Shown here: piece after piece, positions 1-6,931 of the stretch
How the letters are laid out: each line of letters opens with the position of its first letter
Position numbering within the stretch: position 1 is the first letter of the stretch
Source of the DNA: Nitrospinota bacterium
GTDB lineage: Bacteria; Nitrospinota; Nitrospinia; JACRGO01
Length of the DNA stretch: 15,709 nucleotides
NCBI GenBank assembly: GCA_016212295.1
Contig: JACRGO010000200.1
Location: 1 to 15,709 of the forward strand
Direction of reading: 5' to 3'
Position numbers and translations under genes: made by a program
Notes under the pieces: generated by a model
The model's database searches: none
The model's input: only the letters and a program-made list of their open reading frames with translations
Told to the model about the DNA's origin: nothing

Positions 1-1
1 C

Positions 2-112
2 AAAGGTGTCTCCAATGTCGCGCAAAAGATGAGGCAACTACACCGTAGCGCCAGGTTGGTCTTCGATTACCTGCGCATGACAAAAAACTCCTGCACCCTT
101 AATGGCGTGTGA
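2..112 (+). CDS. Left-edge ORF tail, unrecognised (partial)
   Basis: One frame is open from the window edge to a TGA and encodes about 36 residues, including LHRSARLVFDYLR and ending NSCTLNGV. It could be the C-terminus of a gene starting outside the window, or a chance open frame. I recognise no family. It ends about 108 bases before the CBS-domain gene, leaving room for that gene's own promoter. Whether it is coding is unproven. Confidence 0.2.
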   Translation, partial: KGVSNVAQKMRQLHRSARLVFDYLRMTKNSCTLNGV

Positions 113-175
113 GATATGGTAGAACAAATTTACCGTGCGGACACGTCTCACGTACTTTGCCCTTTTTGACTAAGA

Positions 176-184
176 TGATACAAT
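176..184 (+). promoter_or_regulatory. Extended -10 promoter of the CBS-domain gene
   Basis: TGATACAAT matches the extended -10 pattern TGnTATAAT with one mismatch. A weak -35 (TTGCCC, 157-162) lies 16 bases upstream. The predicted start of transcription is near 190, giving a leader of about 30 bases that carries the AAAGGA ribosome binding site at 208-213. This is prediction only. Confidence 0.45.
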
Positions 185-219
185 TAAGGAAAACGTTTTC
201 AACTTGGAAAGGAAAAAAA

Positions 220-669
220 ATGACCACAGCGAAAGATCTCATGTACTGCCCGCCTTTCACGGTGTCGCCTGAAATGCCGATCCTGGAATTCGCCAGGGCC
301 TTGGACGAAAAGCGCCTCACCGGCGCGGCGGTGGTGGACAGGGAAGGCAAGTTGGTGGGCGTGGCCACGGAAAGCGACCTGATCGACCAGCATAAGCGGC
401 TCCACCTGCCCACGGTCATCACCCTCTTTGATTCCGTACTCTCCTTTGACACCCATAAGACGGACAGCCAGTTGAAAAAAATGCTGGGCGCCACTGTGGC
501 GGACATCATGACCTCCAAGCTCACCACAGTTGAGGAAAACGCCACGATGGAGGACATAGCCACCATCATGGCGGAGGAAAAAAAGCACCTGATTCCAGTG
601 GTGCGCGGAGGGAAATTGGTCGGGCTTGTGGACCGCTCCCACGTGATCCACGCCATAGCCGGGGAGTGA
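220..669 (+). CDS. Tandem CBS-domain protein
   Basis: A 149-residue protein made of two CBS domains (about residues 7-62 and 95-147) and little else. CBS pairs form a Bateman module that binds adenine nucleotides such as AMP, ATP or SAM and usually acts as a sensor. Each half has the expected pattern: a DLM or DIMT entry helix, a T-V turn, then G-VVD-EGKLVGV-ESDL in the first and IPVV-GGKLVGLVDRS in the second. A longer open frame begins at a GTG at 109, but the ATG at 220 is preferred: it has AAAGGA six bases upstream, follows a good promoter, and begins directly at the first CBS helix. It stands alone on its strand, next to an oppositely oriented gene, so its partner is unknown. The domain call is firm; the ligand is not known. 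Confidence 0.9.
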   Translation: MTTAKDLMYCPPFTVSPEMPILEFARALDEKRLTGAAVVDREGKLVGVATESDLIDQHKRLHLPTVITLFDSVLSFDTHKTDSQLKKMLGATVADIMTSKLTTVEENATMEDIATIMAEEKKHLIPVVRGGKLVGLVDRSHVIHAIAGE

Positions 670-692
670 AGGAAATTATGGAATAATTGAAT

Positions 693-779
693 TTACCGCC
701 CTCCGGCGGACTTATTCGCCACTGGTCATTAGGGCGTCTTACTGCTTATCAATGACAAATGACTGTTGACCAATATAAC
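693..779. repeat. Intergenic hairpin and TGACAAATGAC-type repeat
   Basis: This stretch separates two convergent genes. A small hairpin (CCGCC at 696-700, GGCGG at 705-709) opens it and may help end transcription from either side, although no T-run follows. Its surrounding bases resemble those at 15549-15570 (shared core CGCCCTYCGGGCGGACTT, approximately). The second half (ACTGGTCATTAG, then AATGACAAATGACTGTTGACC) is a low-complexity GTCATT/GACCAAT array. A related stretch, TGGTCAATAGCCATTGGCCA, occurs at 12081-12100. Confidence 0.5.
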
Positions 780-781
780 CG

Positions 782-1918
782 CTACTCACTGGCAATCTCG
801 AATATAGCCACTTCCGGAGGCGAAAGAAAGCGTATCGGCGGACCCCAGGTCCCGCTGCCTCTGTTTGAATAGAGACCGCCCCCTCCAGGGAGCCTGGCCA
901 GTCCGGCGATATTCGGGTATAACAGTTTCACCACAAGGCCGAAGGGGAATATCTGCCCGTTATGGGTGTGGCCCGAAAGCTGGAGATCAAAATGTTCCTG
1001 CGAATTCATACTCACAATGGGGCGGTGTTTCAACAAGATGGTAAAGAGACCGCCAGGCAAACCAGAGAGCAGGTCCTTTTCGTCAACCTCCTTGAGAAGC
1101 CCGCTTTTTTTTCCCGCCGCATCGTCAACGCCCGCGATGTTCAAAACGCCGTTCACCGTCATGCCGGACCCTCTCAACACGATGAATCCCGCCCTTTTGG
1201 TGAACTCCAGGGCTTGGTCCAGCCCGGCGTAAAATTCATGGTTTCCCGTAACAGCGTACTTGCCGTGCCTCGGTTTCAATTCGCTGAAAAGTCCGGAAAT
1301 GCCGTCAAGGCCCGCCCCCTGCCCATCCATAAGGTCTCCGGTTGAGACCAGTATATCCGGGGCCTCCTTTTTAATGATATCAATTGTTCTTTTAAGGCGG
1401 GTCTTAATTGTCATAAGCCCCAGGTGGAGGTCCGATATTTGGGCGATCTTGATTTTTTTTACGCCCTCCGGCAGCTTTGACGTCTTGATTGCCACCCGTT
1501 CCGTTTTAACGGCGCCCGCCTCGAAAAAACCATAGATGGCCGAACAGCATGCAAGGACCAAAGGGAAAAAGAAAAGCCGGGCCGGCGATAGGGAGGGAAA
1601 CGTCATGTCCTTTTTAAAAACCCGCCATATAACGCGGAACGTAAGGCGGCAGATATCCAAAAAAACCGACATGGAAAAAAAAAGTAGAAGAAAGCCCATC
1701 CAGGTATAGATCGGCCAGGCCAGGGTCCGGGCCGCGTATTGAAAACCGGCCTGTTCCAGGAACCTGGCCGCAATGGGGGAGAAGACCATGAAGAGCATGA
1801 AAACGCCAAGGGGGATACCGGCGTTACGGCCAAAATTCAAGGCCCCCCTGGACCTCAGAAAGGCATGGACATGCATTCCACCATAGATAAGGAAGAATGT
1901 GGCGAGAAAAAGCGTCAT
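782..1918 (-). CDS. Membrane-anchored metallophosphoesterase (YkuE/YaeI-like)
   Basis: A 378-residue calcineurin-like phosphoesterase. The N-terminal 130 residues hold about four hydrophobic segments (near 1-19, 36-50, 68-90 and 112-132) that anchor it in the inner membrane. The catalytic domain follows, with every expected metal-binding motif: SDLHLG (D163, H165), TGDLMD (D195), GNHEF (N226, H227), KHRP (H298) and GHTHNGQ (H317, H319). Proteins of this layout are annotated as YkuE/YaeI-like phosphohydrolases; some relatives cleave UDP-diacylglucosamine in lipid A synthesis, others have unknown substrates. The active site probably faces the cytoplasm, but topology is not certain. The start is fixed by the hydrophobic N-terminus typical of the family. 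It has no ribosome binding site and lies about 10 bases from a consensus -10 element. The fold is certain; the substrate is not. Confidence 0.9.
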   Translation of the reverse strand: MTLFLATFFLIYGGMHVHAFLRSRGALNFGRNAGIPLGVFMLFMVFSPIAARFLEQAGFQYAARTLAWPIYTWMGFLLLFFSMSVFLDICRLTFRVIWRVFKKDMTFPSLSPARLFFFPLVLACCSAIYGFFEAGAVKTERVAIKTSKLPEGVKKIKIAQISDLHLGLMTIKTRLKRTIDIIKKEAPDILVSTGDLMDGQGAGLDGISGLFSELKPRHGKYAVTGNHEFYAGLDQALEFTKRAGFIVLRGSGMTVNGVLNIAGVDDAAGKKSGLLKEVDEKDLLSGLPGGLFTILLKHRPIVSMNSQEHFDLQLSGHTHNGQIFPFGLVVKLLYPNIAGLARLPGGGGLYSNRGSGTWGPPIRFLSPPEVAIFEIASE

Positions 1919-1927
1919 GACGGGATT

Positions 1928-1936
1928 ATTATAACA
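1928..1936 (-). promoter_or_regulatory. Consensus extended -10 promoter, leaderless mRNA predicted
   Basis: On the minus strand the bases read TGTTATAAT, a perfect extended -10 element, ending 9 bases before the ATG of the metallophosphoesterase at 1918. Transcription would start near 1921, leaving a leader of about three bases and no room for a ribosome binding site. No convincing -35 is seen, as is usual for extended -10 promoters. Confidence 0.5.
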
Positions 1937-2010
1937 ACTTCCGCGATTTTATACCTATAGAATAGGAATTTCCATTTTAATCTTTTAAAATCAAACATAT
2001 ATATGAATCA

Positions 2011-2150
2011 CACCCCCCTTGATCCCCCCTTGCCAGGGGGGAATTTTCTGAGATACTCTCAGCACCAAAGGGGAATTATTGAGATATTCCTCTTAAAACA
2101 GGGGGGAATTTTAAAAATATTCCCCCTTAAAAAGGGGGCCAGGGGGATGT
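2011..2150. repeat. C/G-rich inverted repeat ('PPL-KGG' type)
   Basis: This fills much of the 306-base gap between the metallophosphoesterase and manC. It contains runs of 5-6 C or G in blocks such as CCCCCCTTGATCCCCCCTTG and TCCCCCTTAAAAAGGGGGCC, arranged as an imperfect inverted repeat with internal copies of GGGGAATT. A plus-strand open frame across it (2003-2251) is only the translation of the repeat. Similar C-run/G-run repeats are common between genes in many environmental bacteria. The flanks (1937-2010) are AT-rich with no gene visible. Confidence 0.75.
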
Positions 2151-2163
2151 CAATCCTTTCCAG

Positions 2164-2224
2164 CCTGTGCGTGTCCGCACACACAGGTGGTTGCAGGTAC
2201 AAATCTGCAACGAGCATTTTTTTA
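2164..2224. repeat. Two adjacent hairpins beyond the manC stop
   Basis: Hairpin one pairs CCTGTGCGTG (2164-2173) with CACACACAGG (2178-2187), one mismatch. Hairpin two pairs GTTGCAG (2190-2196) perfectly with CTGCAAC (2205-2211). On the plus strand hairpin two is followed after five bases by a run of seven T, so it looks like a terminator in that direction, although no plus-strand gene lies upstream. On the minus strand, the direction of manC, no T-run follows. These may be repeat elements that act as a transcription barrier. Confidence 0.45.
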
Positions 2225-3580
2225 TTAAAAGCCGCTGAATTGAACCATTAAGGCCGCCATGTTCTCCAGGCCGCGATTTTCCACGCGGTGCCTGGCTCCT
2301 TCCGGAAAGGAAAAACTTCCTCCGGCTGAAACGGACAGGACCTCTTCCCCGGTTATGAAATGCGCTGTCCCGGACAAAACAATCAAATGCCCGCCACCTT
2401 TGGAAGAGCGGCCAAGTTCAAATATTCCGCCAGGGGCCATCTCCACCTTGCGCGCGCGATAGGAGCTTCCGCTGTCCAGCGTTGACACGCTTCCCCATGC
2501 ATGGCTCTCCTTCCGATGCTCCATGAATTCCGTACGCTGGTCCTTCCTGAGCCTTTCAGCGATCTTTTTAACGTCCTGCGCCCGGTCCTTTGGACACACC
2601 AATACGGCGTCCGGGGTGTCCACTACCATCATGTCCTTTAATCCAATGGCCGCTACCAGGCGTTCATCCCCATATAGTATGGAGTTTTCGTTTTCCAGGC
2701 CGAGGATGTTTCCCCTATGCATGTTCCCTTTCCCGTCCGTCTCATTGACCTCCGCCATCGCGGAGAGGCTCCCGACGTCGTGCCATCGGATGTCCGTTGG
2801 AACCACGATTGACTTCCCGGATTTTTCCATGATGCCGTAATCAATGGACTCCGGCATGATGGATGCGAAGATTTTCTCCCTTTCCCCCCTGGATTCAATC
2901 CGGTCCATCAAGGACAGCTTTTCAAACATGGAGGGCATATAGGTTTCCATCTCCTTGAGTATAATGGAAGCCTTCCAGACGAACATCCCGCTGTTCCAAT
3001 AATATCCCCCCTCGCGAATGTATCTTTCCGCGGTTTGAAAATCCGGTTTTTCCCTGAAGGCTTTCACCGGGAAAACAGCGGCGCCGGAGTTGGTTGAAAT
3101 TTCCTTCTCTCCTTTTTGGATGTAGCCGTATCCGGTTTCCGGCCTTGTGGGCGTGATGCCAAGGGTGACAAGGAAGCCGGACAGCGCGGCCTCGGAAGCA
3201 GTTTTAATTATTTCCAAAAAGGCGTCCCGGTCTTCTATATAATGGTCGGAAGGAAGCGCCACCATCACGGCCTGGGGGTCCGCTTTTATCAGACGGAAGG
3301 CCGCCAGTCCTATGGCCGGGGCCGTGTTTTTCGGCATGGGTTCAATAATGAGATTTTCCTTGCGGAAAGACGAAAGCTGGGACAGGCATGTTTCGCCCAT
3401 AGCGGCATTGGCTGCTATATATATCCTTTCCGGCGTGGCCAGGGTCTCTATCCTGTGGAAGGTCTGCTGCAAGAGGGTTTCACTCCCGCTTATCTTCAGG
3501 AATTGCTTGGGAAAGGCTTCACGGCTGAGGGGCCAGAAGCGAGTGCCGCTTCCGCCGGCCATTATTACGGCATGGATCAT
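2225..3580 (-). CDS. manC: Mannose-1-phosphate guanylyltransferase with degenerate isomerase cupin
   Basis: A 451-residue protein that makes GDP-mannose from mannose-1-phosphate and GTP in the cytoplasm, feeding LPS O-antigen, capsule or glycan synthesis. The nucleotidyltransferase half (1 to about 340) is well conserved: GGSGTRFWPLSR at 9-20, PKQFL with K25, PSDHYI near 110, FREKPD at 175-180, WNSGMF at 195-200, SIDYGIMEK at 245-253 and WHDVGS at 266-271. A cupin follows (about 360-447), which in bifunctional ManC/AlgA proteins is a type II phosphomannose isomerase. Here the usual Q-H-H-R-EHW metal site is replaced by ELGRSSKGGGHL (388-399), and the usual YLGEDDIVR tail is absent. H398 and H431 (EGARHRVEN) remain. 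The protein is about 30 residues short of the common length. The start is standard for the family although no ribosome binding site is seen. Guanylyltransferase is firm; isomerase activity is doubtful. Confidence 0.9.
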   Translation of the reverse strand: MIHAVIMAGGSGTRFWPLSREAFPKQFLKISGSETLLQQTFHRIETLATPERIYIAANAAMGETCLSQLSSFRKENLIIEPMPKNTAPAIGLAAFRLIKADPQAVMVALPSDHYIEDRDAFLEIIKTASEAALSGFLVTLGITPTRPETGYGYIQKGEKEISTNSGAAVFPVKAFREKPDFQTAERYIREGGYYWNSGMFVWKASIILKEMETYMPSMFEKLSLMDRIESRGEREKIFASIMPESIDYGIMEKSGKSIVVPTDIRWHDVGSLSAMAEVNETDGKGNMHRGNILGLENENSILYGDERLVAAIGLKDMMVVDTPDAVLVCPKDRAQDVKKIAERLRKDQRTEFMEHRKESHAWGSVSTLDSGSSYRARKVEMAPGGIFELGRSSKGGGHLIVLSGTAHFITGEEVLSVSAGGSFSFPEGARHRVENRGLENMAALMVQFSGF

Positions 3581-3615
3581 GGTATGGAAAAGAAAAATTT
3601 TTTGTGGGCGCGCAG

Positions 3616-3724
3616 ATTAGTGACTAAAGTTTAAAGTGAACTAAAGTGCCTAAAGTTGTAGATAGCAGAAAAAATAGCTTCCACAATGTTACTCACTTTA
3701 GACTTTAGCTCACTTTAGTCACTC
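3616..3724. repeat. ACTTTAG palindromic array, copy 1
   Basis: This lies between two minus-strand genes, manC and the DUF4388 gene. The left arm (about 3619-3658) carries four CTAAAGT-like units, and the right arm (3691-3724) carries three ACTTTAG units in opposite sense, so the two arms form an imperfect long hairpin around a spacer of about 30 bases. The same unit recurs at 14267-14308. Nothing else is recognised between 3581 and 3794. Confidence 0.7.
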
Positions 3725-3794
3725 GCACTGCAATCCCGTTTATTTAAAAAAACCTTGAAATCCCTATTCAGTAAAATTAAACCAAACCGAGGGA

Positions 3795-4904
3795 TCATTC
3801 CCCGAAAACCACGTCAGGAATTGTCCTGTCGCCTTTACGCCCCGTGCTGTAAAGAAAAAAACGGCTGCCCTTTATGAAATACTGGATTGGATTTCCCCAA
3901 GGGTCATGGACGTCTTTTTCGTCAAGGACCCCGGTCTGGACAAGCTGGTTCAGGCTTTGGGGATACTCCCCATACAGTGAAGTATAAAGCTGGAGGCGGG
4001 AAAAGATAAGGTCCAGCCGCGAACCGGCCGCGGCTTTATGCACGGCGTCCATCTCCTTCAACTGGTTTTGGATAGAGTCCACCGTCCGGCCTGACTGCGC
4101 TATAACGCCCGCGACCGCGGCAAGCAAGGCCAGGGCAGGGACCAGCATTCCAGCCACCCTCTTCAGCAGAACCAGGGGAGACGCCTTTTCCTTTTTGCGT
4201 CCCTTTTTCCCGGCGGAAACCTGTAAGGCGCCCCGCTTCAAAAGGGAATTGATAGCCTCGCTGGTCTCGAACTCCCCCAACCGGCTGGCGTTGACCAGCG
4301 TTTCCATTGGGACGCTCTCCTTGAGATAGGAAAGAACCAGCTTCTCATTTTCAGTATTGACTTTTATAGGACCCTCGGCCTTTTTCACCACCGCGTCGCC
4401 AGGGGGAAAGGTCTTAGCCAATACCCTCCATTCATCCGCTATCCGGCATCCTTCCATTAAAATTGTGTCTATGCCAAGGCTCACCCCCACTTCCTGTGGG
4501 ACGTTCAAGGCGTCCGTTATGTCGAACTGGTACGATCCCGTCTCCCATTGCAGGGCCAGGAAAAGACAGTCCTTTACCTGCCTTTCCAGCATTTCCGTCA
4601 AGACCTCCTTTGAGGCGTATCTGGAGAAAACCGTCCAGATCGGCTCCATTGTGGAGTTGAATTCCTTGATGGCGCGCACCACCACTTCCTTTGGCGCCAG
4701 CTTGTTGCCGGCAAGGGTGTACTTGAGGCGGTCCAGGTCCTTGGACCCCTTGCGTTCCGCGAATATCACCTGGCCTTCGCGGAAGGCCACGCTTATGGAG
4801 GTCTCCCCGTGTTCCACCTGGAGGAGGCCGGTCTTTTTCTCCAGGGAGATCATTTGAAGAATATTGGTGAAGCTGAATGATTGCAGGCTGCCCTTGAAGG
4901 ACAT
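3795..4904 (-). CDS. DUF4388 protein fused to a GspG-like pseudopilin domain
   Basis: A 369-residue protein of three parts. Residues 1 to about 175 are a DUF4388 (PatA N-terminal-like) domain, recognisable from FKGSLQSFSFTNILQMI, KKTGLLQVEHG and VAFREGQVIFAE. Residues 185-230 look like a small winged-helix module. A basic stretch precedes one membrane helix (about 248-268). The C-terminal 80 residues match the type II secretion major pseudopilin (GspG) core without its pilin leader: SLYGEYPQSLNQLV, DPWGNPIQY (334-342) and FFLYSTGRKGD. DUF4388 often occurs in signalling or motility proteins of deltaproteobacteria. The start overlaps the stop of the TPR gene by one base (TAATG) and has GGAAAG just upstream, so the two are translationally coupled. 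The GspG domain probably faces the periplasm. No prepilin cleavage site is seen, so it is unlikely to polymerise as a normal pseudopilin. Confidence 0.8.
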   Translation of the reverse strand: MSFKGSLQSFSFTNILQMISLEKKTGLLQVEHGETSISVAFREGQVIFAERKGSKDLDRLKYTLAGNKLAPKEVVVRAIKEFNSTMEPIWTVFSRYASKEVLTEMLERQVKDCLFLALQWETGSYQFDITDALNVPQEVGVSLGIDTILMEGCRIADEWRVLAKTFPPGDAVVKKAEGPIKVNTENEKLVLSYLKESVPMETLVNASRLGEFETSEAINSLLKRGALQVSAGKKGRKKEKASPLVLLKRVAGMLVPALALLAAVAGVIAQSGRTVDSIQNQLKEMDAVHKAAAGSRLDLIFSRLQLYTSLYGEYPQSLNQLVQTGVLDEKDVHDPWGNPIQYFIKGSRFFLYSTGRKGDRTIPDVVFGE

Positions 4905-6835
4905 TAATCTTTCCTCGCGCTCATGAAATAAATCAGGTTTGAAATAAAATAATATGCCAGGGCTGTCCCTGAGAGATATATGTCGGCAAGCATGACTTGC
5001 GAAACGCCTTTCCCCGCGCCCATGGTTTTAAGGCCCAGAGCGACAATGAACAGGGAATTCAACGCCATGAAGACGAATCCGGCCAACTCCCTGCCCGAAA
5101 ATAAATAGCCCGCCCCGGGGAAGAGCAGGTTGGACAGCGCCTGGATTTTTCTCCTTCGCGCCCCGTAATTGGACGCCTTCAACTGGATCTCTTTTTTCTT
5201 TTTAGGGTCGACTATTTGTTTTCTGGAGAAAGCAGCGGAGCATTGGTAGCACCTCTCCCTGGTGAAACTGGATATCTGAAGGGGGTCGATAAAGACCATT
5301 CCGCAACTCACGCAAATCTGGGAAAATCCCGAATTTTTCTTGTAATAATTAAGGCCGAAGAGGATTATTCCCGCTCCGGCTATATAATAAATCAGCATAC
5401 CGGAGGGCATGGCGCCAATGCCGGCCCGCCACAGGGCCTCAAGGACCGCGTCGACTTCGGGGCCCAGGCTTGCCAGATACTCGGCGATTCTTTCCTTTGG
5501 CAAAAGGCAATCAAGGCTTCCGTGTCCGCCTGCCTGGGCGTTTTCCTCCATGAACTTCTTTGTCCTGGCATGATTGAGCAGCACAGCCTTGTCGTACTCC
5601 ATCTTGGCGTTCTTGGTGTCCAGGAGGTCCGCGTAGGAAAGGTTCAGGTTCAAATGGGCCTCAAAAAGGTCAGGATGTTTTGCCAGGGCCTTTTGAAAAT
5701 AATCCACCGCTGTCTGGATTTTTCCCATTTGCATGTAGGTGGCGCCAAGATTGGACAAGGCCGCCGGGTCATCCGGATAGAATCGCAGATATTTCTCATA
5801 GCTGCTTACCGCCTTTTGATATTCCTTTCCGTTCTTATATATATAACCCAGGGCGAAGTAGACATGGGGGGTCGGGTTTTCCCTGCCGGACTCCCTTTCA
5901 AGGCGGAGGAGGGTTTCATGGCTCCAATTTCCCTGGCTGACCCGTTCCAGGGAATGAAAAACCCTGGAGTTGGAGAAGACGATGTCGCGGGAAAGGTCTT
6001 TCAGGAAATGAGGCAAAATCAGCCCAAGGTAGATAAAGAACAAGACAACGATGGCCCTGGATCTGGGCCCTATGTATCCCCACAAAAAGACAGGAAGGGC
6101 CAAAAGGAAAAGTTCAAGGCCGCCTATTGCGGCAGGGAGCAGGAGCAAGGCCAGGGCGAAAATCCGTGACGGGACTTTCTCGTAAGTGAAGGGGGTGAAG
6201 GAGCGGAGATCATAAAAAAGGGGCCTTAGGTTGAATAAAAACAAAAACAGGAAGAACAGAAGAAAAGAAAGGGCGGCTGCGGCCAGTCCGCCGGAAATAA
6301 GTCCCTGGACGCATTCACTCCACTGGGCCTGGCTTTTCCATGCTTTCCGCAAGCCTGTGTAAACGCAGGAAAAAGAGAGGGGAATGTTTTTAGGATTCTG
6401 CCGCGCCAGAATGGACGCCTTGCGGAAATCCACACGTCCGTAATCAAGGGAAACCTGGCCAGCTCCGTCAAGCAAGGCAAGAGCGGCGTCAAAGTTATTA
6501 AGCAGGGCCATGCGGTCAGCTTCAAGGACCAAGAGATCGCTCACGGGAAAAAGGTTGCCGGCGCCCATTTCCTTTTTCAGCTTGAGGACGCCGGAAATCC
6601 CCTGGGCTATTTTTCCCCTGTCCCCCTGGCCTGCGGCGTTCCTTATGTCGCTGAAAAGATTTTTCAGTCCAGGGACCAGTTGGATATCGTGCCCCGCCAG
6701 AAGCTCAATTGGACTGGATAACGCCTCTTCATTGCCGCCCTCCTGGGCCGTTGAGGAAGGAGTATGGAGAAAGAGGGCGAATGCCGCCCAGGCGATCAAG
6801 GGCCAAAGCTTCCGTGAATTTCTATTTGTCCGCAT
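4904..6835 (-). CDS. Multi-pass membrane TPR protein with zinc ribbon
   Basis: A 643-residue protein of unknown function. It begins with a signal peptide or membrane anchor (11-30, ending near STAQEG), then a domain to residue 175 rich in helices, then hydrophobic segments (about 178-202, 225-256, 260-278). Three TPR units follow (about 323-425; for example YFALGYIYKNGKEYQKAVSS, ALSNLGATYMQMGKIQTAVD), and would bind a protein partner. After a further membrane helix (478-497) comes a zinc-ribbon-like pair of CxxC motifs (C508/C511 and C529/C532). The C-terminus carries two to three more helices, beginning LLFPGAGYLFSGRELAGF, which resembles TM2/DUF5683-type membrane domains (PG-G-Y-G). It is the first gene of a coupled pair with the DUF4388-GspG gene, pointing to a shared complex. 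The ATG has no clear ribosome binding site. I cannot name a family for the whole protein. Confidence 0.8.
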   Translation of the reverse strand: MRTNRNSRKLWPLIAWAAFALFLHTPSSTAQEGGNEEALSSPIELLAGHDIQLVPGLKNLFSDIRNAAGQGDRGKIAQGISGVLKLKKEMGAGNLFPVSDLLVLEADRMALLNNFDAALALLDGAGQVSLDYGRVDFRKASILARQNPKNIPLSFSCVYTGLRKAWKSQAQWSECVQGLISGGLAAAALSFLLFFLFLFLFNLRPLFYDLRSFTPFTYEKVPSRIFALALLLLPAAIGGLELFLLALPVFLWGYIGPRSRAIVVLFFIYLGLILPHFLKDLSRDIVFSNSRVFHSLERVSQGNWSHETLLRLERESGRENPTPHVYFALGYIYKNGKEYQKAVSSYEKYLRFYPDDPAALSNLGATYMQMGKIQTAVDYFQKALAKHPDLFEAHLNLNLSYADLLDTKNAKMEYDKAVLLNHARTKKFMEENAQAGGHGSLDCLLPKERIAEYLASLGPEVDAVLEALWRAGIGAMPSGMLIYYIAGAGIILFGLNYYKKNSGFSQICVSCGMVFIDPLQISSFTRERCYQCSAAFSRKQIVDPKKKKEIQLKASNYGARRRKIQALSNLLFPGAGYLFSGRELAGFVFMALNSLFIVALGLKTMGAGKGVSQVMLADIYLSGTALAYYFISNLIYFMSARKD

Positions 6836-6931
6836 TAAATTGGTTTTATATTACCGGATGGAAGGCTATAATTTTAAGGTATGTAGAGGCCCCGCCGCAA
6901 CCAAAAGGGATTTTCGGCCCGTTGCCGGAAA

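Noticed and set aside
109-219. Upstream extension of the CBS protein from a GTG
   Set aside because: The extension has no domain likeness, contains the predicted promoter, and the ATG at 220 has a good ribosome binding site.
2003-2251. 82-residue open frame on the plus strand
   Set aside because: It is the translation of the C/G-rich inverted repeat and adjoining hairpins.
5216-6169. 317-residue open frame on the plus strand
   Set aside because: Lies wholly opposite the TPR membrane gene, whose motifs and membrane segments are clear; no recognisable domain in the opposite frame.
6867-6872. TATAAT on the plus strand
   Set aside because: No plus-strand gene follows; taken as chance in AT-rich intergenic DNA.
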